Assembly (NCBI GenBank): GCA_001724265.1
Contig: MEDY01000020.1
Location: 62,001 to 126,000 of the forward strand
Direction of reading: 5' to 3'
DNA: 64,000 nt
Origin: Rhizaria sp. SCN 62-66
Lineage: Eukaryota; Rhizaria, unplaced
The position numbers were made by a program, and so were the translations under genes. Shown one piece after another: positions 52,659 through 63,771 of the stretch (its first letter is position 1; the number at the start of each line of letters is the position of its first letter). The notes beneath the pieces were generated by a model. That model saw nothing but the letters and a program-made list of their open reading frames with translations. It was not told where the DNA came from and made no database searches.

Positions 52659-55600
52659 CGCAAGACGAGCAATCAACCGACCAGTCGCCGCCACATGAAG
52701 CCGCGGCTTCTGAGGGCAATCAGCTGCCCGAGGCCCAGGCGGCGCCTCTGTCTGAGGCGGCGCCTCTGTCTGAGGCGGCGCCAGAGTTTGCATCCCATTC
52801 CGCCGCTCCTGTCTCTGCGCCCGAGCCCGACGCAGCGTCTGTTGCCGCCGCCGCCGCTGCCGCAGCCCCCGTCCCCGAGCAGTTGCCCGCCCTTGTCCCG
52901 GCCCCGGCTCCCGACCCGGCCCCTGCGGCGGCTCCGTGTCTGCGGTCGCTGCTGCCTGTTCTGCGCTCGCGCGGCGTGACCAACCTCGGTCAGACGTGCT
53001 ACCTGGCGGCCGCGCTGCACGTCGCCGCGCTCATCCCGGGGCTGCCCCGCGCCGCCGCCGACGCCGCGCGCGCTCTCGCGCCCGCACGCGTCGCAGACGC
53101 CTTCACACCCCTCCCCGCTCCGGTCGCAGCTGCACCAGCAACTGCGGCGGCGGCCTCTGCGTCCGGCACCAAGACTGCAGGGACTGCGCACAAGGCTGCG
53201 CCCACGACAGCGGCTGCGTCTGCTGCAGTGCCGGCGACAGTGTCAGCGACAGCGTCAGCGTCAGCGTCAGCACCGCGCGCCGTGCAGCGGGTCGTGCGTG
53301 CGCCCTTCTCTCCGACGGAGGCCGCGCCGCTGCCGCCGCCGCCCGCGCGCGCGCCCAAGACGCTGCCGCGCGTGGTGGCGCTGCCGCCGCCGCTGTCGCT
53401 CTTCACGCCGCAGCAGGCCCCCGCGGCGCTGCTGGCCGCCGCACTGCGCCGCCTCGCCGCCGCCGCGCACGCTGTCCGCACCGTGCGCGCCGTTGCGGGC
53501 AAGGCCGATAAAGCGGGCCAGGCCGATAAAGCTGACAAGAGCGGGAACGACAGTGCCGTCAAGAGCAAGAACAGTCATGGACGCACGCGTAGTGCTGCTG
53601 CGGCGGCTGAGCGCAGTGCGCGTGCAAGCGCGCGTGCGGAGACGATGCGGCTCTACTTTGACACGCGGCTCGTCTTCGGTGGGCGGTTTGACGTCGAACC
53701 TGCCGCCAACGGCGACGATTGCGCCAGCAGCAGTCACAGCGACAACGACAGCTCTAGCGACAGCAGCCTGAGCGACACCACCGACGACGAGGACTTCGAC
53801 CGTGGCGTCGCGACCACTTCTGTCGTCGCGCGCACCAACAGCAACGCTGCGAGCGCTAACAATAGCAACAACAACAGCAGCAGCAGTCCCGTGGCGCATG
53901 CGACCGCTCCTGAGGCGGCGTCCGCTGCCGCCGACGCGAGTAACAACGCTTCTGCTGCATCCTCGCCTTCCCCTGCGCCCGCGCCCGCGCATGCGCCTGT
54001 GTCCGCGCCCGCGTCTGCACCAGCTGCGGTGCCGGCGCGGCCGCGTCGCTTCCGCCCGCTGTCGGCCGCGACGGTGGGCTCGCTGAAGCGCGCGCTAGAC
54101 ACGGTGCCGGGTCTGTCGTCGTTCCGCGGGACGGACGCGCCGCACGACGCGCTCGAGTACCTGCTCACGCTGCTCTCGGCCGTGCACTACCACGCCGTCG
54201 TCGCCGCTGCCGTCCGCACCCGCGCCGCGCGCAAACGCGCCCTGCGCCGCCTGAGCAGCAGCAACAGCAGTCGCAGCAGTGCCGACGCCGCGGCGCAGTC
54301 TCCTGCCGCGGCCGCCGCGAGCGCGGCGCTGCCCGCGGTGAGCGTGCTACCCGCGCAGCTGGACCCGTTGTCGCTGACGCGCACGCTCACGGGCCGCGTG
54401 ACGGTTCCCGCGGCGGCGTGGGCGCGCGCAGTCGACGCCGCCGAGGCCTCTGCGCGCGCCTGGGCCGGGGCCCTCGAGCGCGCGCGCGCGCTGCTGGCCG
54501 ACACGCTGCCGCGCCTCGCGCGCGCGCAACCCGCTGCCGCGGTCGCCGCCGCCGCGCTCGCAGCGGGCGCCGCGCATGACATCAACATCAACGCCGGCGG
54601 CGCGCAGTCTGCGGACTCGCCGGAGCAGGGCTGGTACACTGTGCTGCCGCGCCTTACGGCCGCGCTCGACCGTGCAGAGGCATCCACAGCGGCCGCAACC
54701 GCGACTGCGCCTGCGGGTGCTGGCGCCGCTGCGGCGGGCGACGCTGCGGCGGCCACGGCGGCGGCGGCAGCGGCGCTTGCGTCGGGCGTGGAGGCCGCCT
54801 CCCTGGTCTCCGCGCTGCCCGCGCCTGTGCTCTGGACCTGGCTCTTTGTCCCTCCCCACGGCAGCGCGAATGGCGCCGCAAACACCGGCGACGCGGACAG
54901 TGCTGTGGCCGGCAGCGCGGCGGCGGAGGGCGCCGCACAGCCAAGCTTTGCGGAGGCGACCGCGGGCGTGCTCGCCGCGGCGTGGCGCCGGCACTGCTCC
55001 GCGCGCGGCGCGTCCGACGTAGGCCGCGACCTGAGCTCGCTGCTGCTCGAGGTCGCCATAACGCCCGCCTCGGGCGAGGCCGCGCTCGTGGCCACCGTCG
55101 GCGTCTTCACAAACGTGCCCCTGCTCACGGTCACCGCCGACGCGCAGAGCATGGGCAGCAGCCCTGGCGCCAGCGCACCTTTCCCTGCGCTTTCCCTTGC
55201 GAGCTCTGTGGCAGCCCCGTCGGCCGCTGCTGCGAGCGAAGCCAAGAGCAAGGACGAAAGCAAAGCTGCTGCCGCGAACGCGCCTGCAAACGCGACTGCA
55301 ACGACGGACCTGACGGACACGGACGACGACGACTCGACCTCAGCTGTCGCCGCCGTGGCCGCCGCTGTGGCCGCCAACCCCGCGCTCGCGGGCCGCCGCC
55401 GCCCGCGCAACAGCAGCGACGACACTGACGCCTGCTCCGACGCGGACAGCGACGCTGAGGCCGAGGCCGAGGCCGAGGCTGAGTCCGCGGAGGCGGAAGC
55501 TGACGAGGCGGGCGCGCGCTGCGGCCGCCAAGCGGGCGCTGCGGTCGAGGGCATGGGCCCCTGCACGTGCCCGAAGCCCGACGCGGCGGCCTCCGCGCCC

Positions 55601-58459
55601 GCCGCCGCGTCCGACAGCGCAGTCGCTGCCGCTGCCTCACCGCGTGTGGACTCGCGGTCGCCGTCGCCGGCCTCCGCTGCCGCTGCCGCTGCCCCGGTGC
55701 TGTCCGCGAGCGACGCGGCGGCGATCGCGGCTGTGACCGCGCTGGCTGCGCGCGCCGCGGCCGCAGTGTCCCGGCTCGCGCGGCGCACGCGCGCGCACGC
55801 CGCGCACCTGCGACAGCTCGGCGCCGTGGCCGCCGCGGCGGCGGGCGCGGCGGGCGCGCAGGCCGAGGCTGAGGCCGAGAGCGCGCGCACCCTGCAGACG
55901 GCGCGCCGCGCACACGTGCGCTGGGTGGAGCGCCGTGCTCGTCGGGCCCGCGCCGCGCGGCTGGGGCTTGAGGACTCGGACGCGGAGAACGGCGCCGCCG
56001 ACTGCTACTCGGATACCGAGGACGAACAAGTTGCTGCTGCGCAGCAGGCTGAGCCGCAGCAGGATGTTGGCAAGGCAGATATTGTGACCGAAATTAGCGC
56101 TGAGGTAGTACCTGAGGCCGATGCAAGTGCTGATGTTGATGCCGAAGAGGGCTTTAGTACTCCTATTGCTGTCGCAGCCGAGCCTGTCGCTAAGCTTATC
56201 GAGCCCTCTGTAGCCTCCGCTGTCGAGTCTGCTGCTTCCGATGCTGCTAGCACAGACTCTGCTGCGGCTGTGGCGGCCGCCTCCGTCTCTGCTGCAGAGT
56301 CCACTGCGATTGCAGATCTTGTTGCTGTAACCGAGTCTGCTGTGGCTGTGTGCCCGCAGCATGGCGCATTCTCGCCTCGCTCCATGCGCCCGCGCTCGCG
56401 CGCCAACACGCAGTCCCTCTCTCCGCTGCCGGTGTCCCCCGCTCCTGCTCCTGTGTCCGCCCCTGTTGCCCCTGTGCCTGTACCTGCGCCTGTGTTAAGC
56501 GCGAGCGCTGGCCCCGCAGTGAGCGCAGTGAGCGCCGTGAGCGCTGGCGGCGCGGTGTCGGTGCTCGCGTCGCTGGCGCTGGCGTTCCCATCGCGCCCGC
56601 CCGCGGCGTCGGCGCTGCCGCTGCCGCCGCCGCCCTGCGCGCTCGACGGCGCACTCGCGGCGCGCGCGGCGGCCGTGGCGGCGGCGACGGCGGCGCTGGG
56701 GGAGGTCATGGCCCGCGAGCGCGCCGAGGTCGCCATGGCCGTGCGCGTCGCGCGCGCGCTGCATCGCGACGAGGCCGCCGCGCGCCGCAAGCAGGAGGAG
56801 AAGGAACGCGACGCAGCGCAAGCTGCCGCCGACGCCAAGGCCGCCGCCGATGCCAAGACCGCAGCGGTCGCCGCGGCCGCTGCTGCTGCTGAGGCCGATG
56901 CTGAAGTCAAGACCAAGGCCAATGCTGAGTCTGAGGCCAAGACGGAGGCAGAACCCGAGACCGGGTCGAAGACTGAGGTTAATGCTGACGCGCCTGCTGA
57001 TGCCATTTCTGACGCTGTGACTCATGCTGCTGATGCTAAGGCTGTGCCTGAGCCTGACGTGGCTGCGTCCACTACTGTCGAGCCGAATACGGTTCTCTCT
57101 GCTGCTGCGGACGCTGAGCCCGCTGCCGCCCAGTCCGAGGCCGACGCCGAGGCTGCGGCCGCTGCAGAGGCTGTGGCTGAGGCGAAGGCTGATGCCGAAG
57201 CCAAGGCCAAGGCGGAAGCCGACGCAGAGCACCGGCGGCAGCGCCGCCGCTCCGCGCTGGCCTCGTTGCCGCCGGTGCCGTATCCGTTCCCCTCCTCCGT
57301 GGCCGCGCCGTGGATCCCTCTGCCGGGCCTCGCGCCCGGCGACCCCGTGCCCGCCTCCGCGCTTCCCGTCTCGACTCCCGCATGCGTGCCTGCTACTGCC
57401 GCAGCTGCGGCTGAGAGCGTCGTGGCGGCGGCCGTGCTGCCCGCCGCGCTGCAGCCGCCCGCGCCGCTGCTGCCACATGTCGCCGCGTTCCTGCCCGCGC
57501 GCCCGCTGCGGTTGTGCCGCACCGTCGTGAAGCCGCCCGCCGTAGCGTTGCTGCGGCTCGACCGCACCGGCGACGCCGCGCAGGCCTCCGCGCGCGCCGC
57601 CGCCGCCGCGCTCGCCGCCGCCACGGGCGAAGACGACGGCTTCGGCGACGACGACGCCGGCGATGACGGTCAGAACGACGGCAACCTTGTCGGTCAGGGC
57701 ACCAGCGTTGCGACGGAGGGCGCGGGCTCAGCTGCAGCGGCATCTGCCGCCGCTGCTGCTGCGGCCTCCGCCGCTGCCGCCGCCGCGTCCGGCTCCGGCA
57801 GCCGGTCCATGTGGTCCTGGCTGCCATGGGCTCGCTCTGACGCCGACGCCGCCGCTGCCGCGGCAGCTGCCGCCGCTGCCAGCGCGAACAGCAGCAGCAA
57901 CAGCAGCAGTCTGAGCGGGAGCAGCAGCAGTTCGTCGCTATTCGGCTTCGGTGGGCAGTCCAAGGCGACGGCGCCCGTGTCTCTGCCGCTGTCTGCGCCG
58001 CTGTTCGGCCAGCACCGCCTTACGCGCGCGCTCGCCGCCGCGCTCCGCACCGCCGCCACCACCGCCGCCGCCACCGCCGCTAGCAGTGGCGCCTCTGCGT
58101 CCGACGCCACCGCTGATGTCGACGCGCGCGCTGGCGCGCTGCAGCGCCTGTGCGACGACGCCGACGCTTGGGAGCTCTCTTGCGTCGACCCCGGTGCGTT
58201 AGCACTTAGCGCCGGCGCGATCAGCGCTGCGGGCGGCGCGGGCGCGGCGTACTCGCTGCGCGGGCTCGTGACGCACTCCGGCGCGTCCCGCGCTGGAGGG
58301 CACTACGCAGCCGTGCAGGCGGCGCGCGGCGACGGCGTGTGGTACGTGCTCGACGACGCCGCCGTCACGCCGCTGCTGCTCAACGCGCCCGCGGTCTCCT
58401 CGCGCGACGCGTACGTCGCAGTCTATGTCCGCGAACAGACGGCTGGCGCGCGGCCCTGA
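52106..58459 (+). CDS. Ubiquitin-specific protease with very large internal inserts
   Basis: Cysteine protease (USP, peptidase C19) that removes ubiquitin. 2117 residues in one exon. The Cys box is GVTNLGQTCYLAAALHV with the catalytic Cys at residue 298. The His box is GLVTHSGASRAGGHYAAV with His 2066, then WYVLDD (Asp 2083/2084) and the closing DAYVAVYVRE typical of USPs. The domain is thus complete, but Cys and His boxes are about 1770 residues apart instead of roughly 250-400. The space is Ala-, Ser-, Glu- and Asp-rich low-complexity sequence with islands of domain sequence, for example LDTVPGLSSFRGTDAPHDALEYLLTLL at about 665-690, matching the region after the Cys box that carries a D-x-x-E signature. 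The N-terminus MGNTPSAD fits a myristoylation signal, suggesting membrane attachment. Stop TGA. Subfamily not assignable. Confidence 0.85.
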
Positions 58460-58774
58460 GCCAACATAAGTTATGCGTGCTGAATGACATGATCTTGGTC
58501 GTTGTACGTGTTGTTGGTGGTCTATGCTAATGTGATAAACATGTTCAATTGTTATTGAGATTACAAATAATAACTCTAGAATAAATTATTAAGGCTTTTT
58601 TCCAAATTCTATGTTATCTATTTCAGTCACAGCATCTGTGCTGAATTATTAAACTAAAATCTACTCAAAATGTCATCATGCGAACACAAAAATATTATCA
58701 AAAATACAACAGCATTCATCAAGACAGTTTCCTTGTCACTGCACACCCTTCTATCAAAATCGATACAGTTAACG
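58460..58774. other. Spacer between convergent genes
   Basis: AT-rich 3' flanks of the USP gene and of the P-loop kinase gene. No gene or RNA recognised. Confidence 0.5.
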
Positions 58775-61700
58775 TTACGCCCACTCCCAGTCGCGAATAT
58801 TGCCCTCATCAGGGAGTGCACCCTCGATCTCACCCTGGGTTTGACCCTCCTCCTGGTGCTGCGGCTGCTGCTGAGGCTGGCCCTGCTGCGCATCGTTGCG
58901 CATCCACTTCGTCACTGGCGCCGCGGCAGCAGCCTTTGCCACAATGGCGGCCTTGGCCTCGGCCTTAAGAGCTGCCCGGGCCTCGGCCGTGGCGCGGGCC
59001 TCATCCGCAGTGCTGGCCTGCACCTGCTGCGCCTGCGCCCGAAGCTGCGCCTGCGCCCGGGCCTGCGCCGCGGCATCTGTCTGCGCCTGGGCCTGCGCAC
59101 GCGCCGTCGCGAAGGCCGCGGCCTGCGCCAGCACCTGCGCCTGCACCTTGGCGGCGGCGTCGGCCTTGGCCTTGGCCTCGGCGTTCTCGGCCGTGAGCGC
59201 GTCGATCTGCGCCTGCTGCTGCACCAGCTGCTGCTGCGCCTGCTGGAGCTGATGCTGCTGCAGCGCAGCGTGAAACACTTGCTGCGACGCCGCGTCTACG
59301 ACCGGCGGCATGCCGTAGCCGTAACCGGTGCCGGCAAAGCCTCCCGGCGCGACGCCGTAGGCCATGTGCTGCCCGGCGTAGGGCGCGTAGCCATACGGCA
59401 CGCCAGCGCCCGCCGCGGCCATGCCCGCCGCTGGCATGTGCGGGTGCCCGGCGGCGCCGTAGCCCGGGGCGGCGCCGTACGCGGCGGGCGCGGGCGCGGC
59501 GCCGTAGCCGGGCATGGGGAAGCCGTAGGCACCAGCGCCCGCGTGGGGTGCCGGGTACCCGTGAGGGTACTGTCCGTGCGCGTGCCCGTGTGTGTGCGCG
59601 TACGCGGCCTCGTGGCCCACGGCGGCAGCAGCGGCAGCGGGCTCACCATCGGCGTCTTTAACAGCAGCGGCGGCGGCACGAGTCGCGCGCAGCGCCTGTG
59701 CCTGTGCCTGTGCCTGCGCAGCCGCGGCGCCCTTAGCACCTGCCGCCACGGCGGGAGCGCCTCCAGCTGGGACGGGAGCGACCGAGTCGTTGCTGACCCA
59801 GCCCATAACGGGGCGGTCGCGGGCGGGTGGCGCCGCCTTGGCCAGCGGCAGCGGCGCCACAGGGTGCAGCGCCTTGGGCGGCTGGTACGGGCCCTTGAAG
59901 GTGTTAGCATTGCGAGCAGGACCAACGTTGCCGCGGTAATTGTTTCCTCCGGTGTTGTAGACCTTAGCAGGCGGCGCGCGCTGTTGATGTTGATGGTGCT
60001 GTTGCCGCTGCTGTTGCCGCTGCTAATGCTGTTGATGCTGATGCTGCACGCGGCCGCCGTCGGGGCTGTGGTCACCACGGATACGGTCGTCCGCGCGGGC
60101 GAACTTATTGCGGGCCCCTGTGAAGTTGCTGTTGTTGTTGTTGTTATCGCCATTGTTCTGGAGCTCCGCCGCCTCCTCGGCGGCCTTCTCGCGCGCCCGG
60201 CGCAGCGCGCGCTCACCCGCGGCCATGCACCGCGCCGCAAGCGCTGCCGCCGACACAGAGTGCTGGCGTCGCGCCGCAAGCGCCTCCGCGCTCTCAGCCT
60301 CGGCCGCCGGCTCCTGCTCCTGCTCCTGCTGCTGCTGCAGTTCATGGTCGTTTCCGTCCTGCATCGCAAGCACGGGCGCGGGCGCGGGCGCGGGGTCCCA
60401 GGCCGCGGCGTAGGTGAGCGAGCCGAGCATTGCGGCGAGCGCAACGGCAGCCTGCTCCTCGTCGTTGGCATTGACCGTGACGACCGCGGCGAAGCCCTCG
60501 CTGGCGACGGGCGCCTCGAACTCGTCCTGCTGGCGGTGCACGACGCCGCCGACGCGCGCGCGCGCCTCTGCGGGCGACTCGTCCGCCTGCGCGCCCAGCC
60601 TCAGGTGGCCCACGCGCGCCAGGACGCGGTCGACCGAGTCCTTGGCCGGCAGCAGCAGGTGCACGCACAGCCGCAGCGGCAGCGGGACAGGCGCCACGCC
60701 GAACGCCGCGGGCGCCAGCGCCGGCGACGGCAGCTGCGTCGGCATGTTCGCGGCCGCGGCGGCGGCGTCGGCAACGGCCGCGGCCGCGGCGATGGCGGCA
60801 ACAGCGGCGCCGTCGTTGTCGCGCGCAGCATTGTTATTAAGATTGTTGTGATCGTTCACGACAACACCGTCCTCCTCAGCTTCTTCTTCGTCGACGAAAG
60901 TGAATGCAACGTGACCGGGCTTAAACGCCACAGCAGGGGCAGCAGCCGGAGCGGCGCGTGCGGCAGGAGCGGCGGCCGCCTGTTGCTCGCGCCGCCCCTG
61001 CCTGTCCTGCTCTAGCTGCTGTCGCAGATTCTGGAGCCGCTCCGCCGCGTCCACCGCCTCCACGGCCACGACGGCGTCAATGGCGGCGGCGGCGGCGTTG
61101 AGCTCCGCCTCGGCCTTGGTAAGCGCATTGACGGCGCGCGCGTCGGGCGCCTGCGGCGCGGCGGCCACGTTGAGCCAGTGCGCGCGCTGCTGCTTGGTGA
61201 GGTTCGTGCGGTCCACGACGAGGCGCGGCACGCCCAGCGCGTCAAGCGCGGCGTCCCACGCTCTCACGCCCGCGGCCACGCGGTCGCGCTCCGCGTCGCG
61301 CTGGGCCTTGACCTGCTCGCGAGGCTTGTTGTTGGCGTTGTTGTTACCGGCCAACGCTTGCGTCTCGAGCTGGTTCAGAGGCAGCGGCAACAGCGCGGGC
61401 AGCAGCGCCGCCAGCGCGGGCCGCGAGCCCGACACAAGCGCGTCGGACAGCCCCTGGCGCGCGGCGGCGCGGGCCGCAGCGGAGCTAGACAGCAGCGTCG
61501 CCGTCGCCGCGTCTATCGCGGCAGACGCGGCGGTCACGACAGGAGGCTGCTGCAGCTGTTGCTGTTGCTGCTGCACATGGAGAGGGAGAAAGGCCTCAGC
61601 AGGGCCCGCGGCAGCCTCGTCAGCGGCGGCCCGCGCGGCGGCCGCGGCGACAGTCGTGGCGTAGGCTGCACTCAGCGCGGCGGCGGAAGCGACGTTGTCA

Positions 61701-62017
61701 GCGAGATTGACAGCGGGAGTCAGCGCGGTCGTCACTGCGAACTCGCACGCGCGGCGGTCGCCCATCGCGTCCTGGTTGACCACGCACCACGGTGACGCAG
61801 TGTCAACGTCCTCGGTGATGGCGGCCGCGGCGGCAGCGGCGGGCAGAGCGGAATTGGCTCGCAGGGCGCCCGTGAAGGAGGACTTGCCGGCGCCAGAGAG
61901 GCCGACGAGCACAATGAGGCGCGGCAACGGCAGCAGAGATGGCCACTCGTTACTCGTAAACGACGCCGGCAGCGCGCCCGCGCGCGCCAGCGAAGGGTGG
62001 ATGCGGAACGAGAACAT
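58775..62017 (-). CDS. P-loop kinase of aprataxin-like/bHLH140 type fused to Gln/Tyr-rich tail, one in-frame TAG
   Basis: An open frame of 1081 codons ending in TAA, broken only by TAG at complement 60025-60023 (codon 665) in a Gln/His-rich stretch: QHQQH-[TAG]-QRQQQRQQHHQ. The N-terminal domain is a polynucleotide-kinase-like P-loop ATPase: GLSGAGKSS at 39-47, WCVVNQDAMGDRRACEFA, and the lid-type VVDRTNLTKQQRAHWL near 270. This combination (GLSGAGKS, NQD..G.R, DRTN...QR..W) is found in eukaryotic aprataxin-like/bHLH140 proteins linked to DNA end repair. A second segment near 430-540 (CVHLLLPAKDSVDRVLARVGH) matches what follows the kinase in those proteins. The C-terminal third is Gly/Tyr/Pro-rich (YGYAPYAG, GTGYGYGMPP), then Gln/Ala coiled coil. 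With UAG as a stop, the last 416 residues would be an orphan frame in exact register. Confidence 0.75.
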
Positions 62018-62436
62018 TCCGAGCTTGGCCGAGACGCGAGGCAGGACCGGAACGGGTGGGTTCGCTCTATGGAAGATCGCTGCGTTGTTTGGAGAAAACT
62101 GGACAGGGGATTCAAGCGCAAGATGTGATGAGTCTGCGTATTAAATAAAGTAAAATGTGTTAAACAACACAGTAAACTCTAACAAATTCGTGTTATTCCG
62201 ACCTGACGACGTATATAGAGCATTATCAACATGCTTATTGTGTGGACGAACGATCTCGGTCGGACGGCGCTGCCACAGAGAGACCACCACAAACGAAGCG
62301 TGGCTCATAAGCATTGCTGTTGCGCACCACAATCATCGTCAAAGCAAGATTGTTTGTGTGCTTATTGGTTTAAACGTGGTTTTAACAACTTGTCTTGTTT
62401 TTTGTGCTTTTAATTGCTTAGGAACGCGCGTATCGC
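62018..62436. other. Divergent promoter region
   Basis: Between the P-loop kinase (minus) and TRAPPC5 (plus) genes. No gene or RNA recognised. A T-rich tract ends in TGCTTAG at about 62415-62421, 15 bases before the TRAPPC5 ATG. Confidence 0.5.
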
Positions 62437-63217
62437 ATGGATCCACTGACCGGTGCCCGCAAGCCGCTGCCTGACGGACGCGGCGAGGTTCCCCTGAGCA
62501 CCTTCACCTACATGTTCAATGAGGTGATTCGTTACTATCAGAACCAGGCACAAGACATCAACGACATTGAAGCTGGGTACGTCTCTTATCAGCGCTATCC
62601 GACCTGAGCCGTGGAGTCCTCATATTGCGCTCTGTTCACCTCCGTTCCCTCGATATTTCCATGTCCTCACTAACCGTTGTCTGCCACTCCTGTATAACCT
62701 TGTTTTCTTGTGTCGCCCCCTTCGAAGCCTGCACCGCATGGGCGTGTCGATGGGCCCGCGAATTTTGGAGCTGCTGGCGTTCCGGGAGGGCAAGCACCAG
62801 CGCAAACCTGCTGGCTCGCCGATCGCGCTGCTGACCTTCGTGCAGACGACTGTGTGGCGCGCGCTCTTCGGCCAGCCCGCGCGCGGGCTCGAGCGCTCGG
62901 GCGAGGCGGCGTGCGAGTACTTCCTGCTCGAGGGCGAGCCGGTGACGAACCGCTTCGTGTCGGTCCCGCGCGCGCTGGGCCAGCTCAACTGCGCGGCGTT
63001 TGTTGCCGGGATCGTCGAGGGCGTGCTTGTCGCAGCAGGGCTGCGCTGCGGCGTCCAGGCCGCCTGGGCCGCCGCGGGCGCCGGTGCTGCGCAGCAGACT
63101 GTCTACGTTGTGCGCATCGAGTCGGAGGACCCCGGGGCCGAGGCCGTCGCGCAAGCTGAGGCCGAGGCCGAGGCTGCTGCTGCCGCCGCCGCCGCTGCGA
63201 ACAACACTGGCAAGTGA
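62437..63217 (+). CDS. TRAPPC5: TRAPP complex subunit 5 (Bet3 family; Trs31)
   Basis: Core subunit of the TRAPP vesicle-tethering complexes, which activate Rab1/Ypt1 in ER-Golgi traffic. 209 residues from exons 62437-62576 and 62728-63217, joined in phase 2 across a 151-base intron (GTACGT to CGAAG). Matching features are VPLSTFTYMFNEVIRYYQNQ in exon 1, then the joined GLHRMGVSMGPRILELLAFRE, FVQTTVWRALFGQPARGLERS, EYFLLEGEPVTNRFVSVP, and LNCAAFVAGIVEGVLVAAG, which holds the Cys and the helix of the Bet3 fold. Length and order agree with TRAPPC5. The C-terminus has a short Glu/Ala-rich tail not usual in the family. Stop TGA. Confidence 0.95.
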
Positions 63218-63771
63218 ACGGCGCGAGCGTTGGCGTGATCATGATGGTTGTTTGTTGGACTGATACTGCAGGCATGGGTGTGCGTATGGTGCGACTGATG
63301 AGCTTGGCGTGTTTGGGGTGTCTGTGAGTGTAATAGCTTTAAGTGCAGTTGCTGATTCAGCTTCAGTCCGGTCTTAGTGGGGCCAGCCTGGGCTGGTCTC
63401 AGTTATGAGCTTCATATCAGCTGTAATGTTACATTAGATTTACGATACACAACAGAATTTGCGTTCATGCCTTCATATACATCTCACAGGCCAATGATTC
63501 TCAAGTTGGCCTTACATCTGCACGGTCATCGCTCCTTGGCGTGGCCGAAATGCAAACAAGGTTTTCCCGTTATATTGCGATGGTATCTTCGTTAATCTGC
63601 TTAAACTTAGCTACATTGAGATTTATATACACATTTAATTATTATACTCAAATTACACATTGTAATTCTGTTATTAACCTTCTGAACCCCTCACAACAAA
63701 ACTGTACTGTTCGACTGCCCGCTCGAATCCCGCGCCTTGTCTACATCGCGGCTGATGCAGCTCTCTAGTCA
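63218..63771. other. AT-rich spacer
   Basis: Follows TRAPPC5. No gene or known RNA recognised. It ends in a pyrimidine-rich CTCTCTAG at about 63768, a few bases before the next ATG. Confidence 0.5.

Noticed and set aside
63700-63745. tRNA B-box-like sequence
   Set aside because: The bases around GCTCGAATCC do not form a T-arm, and no acceptor or anticodon stem can be drawn.
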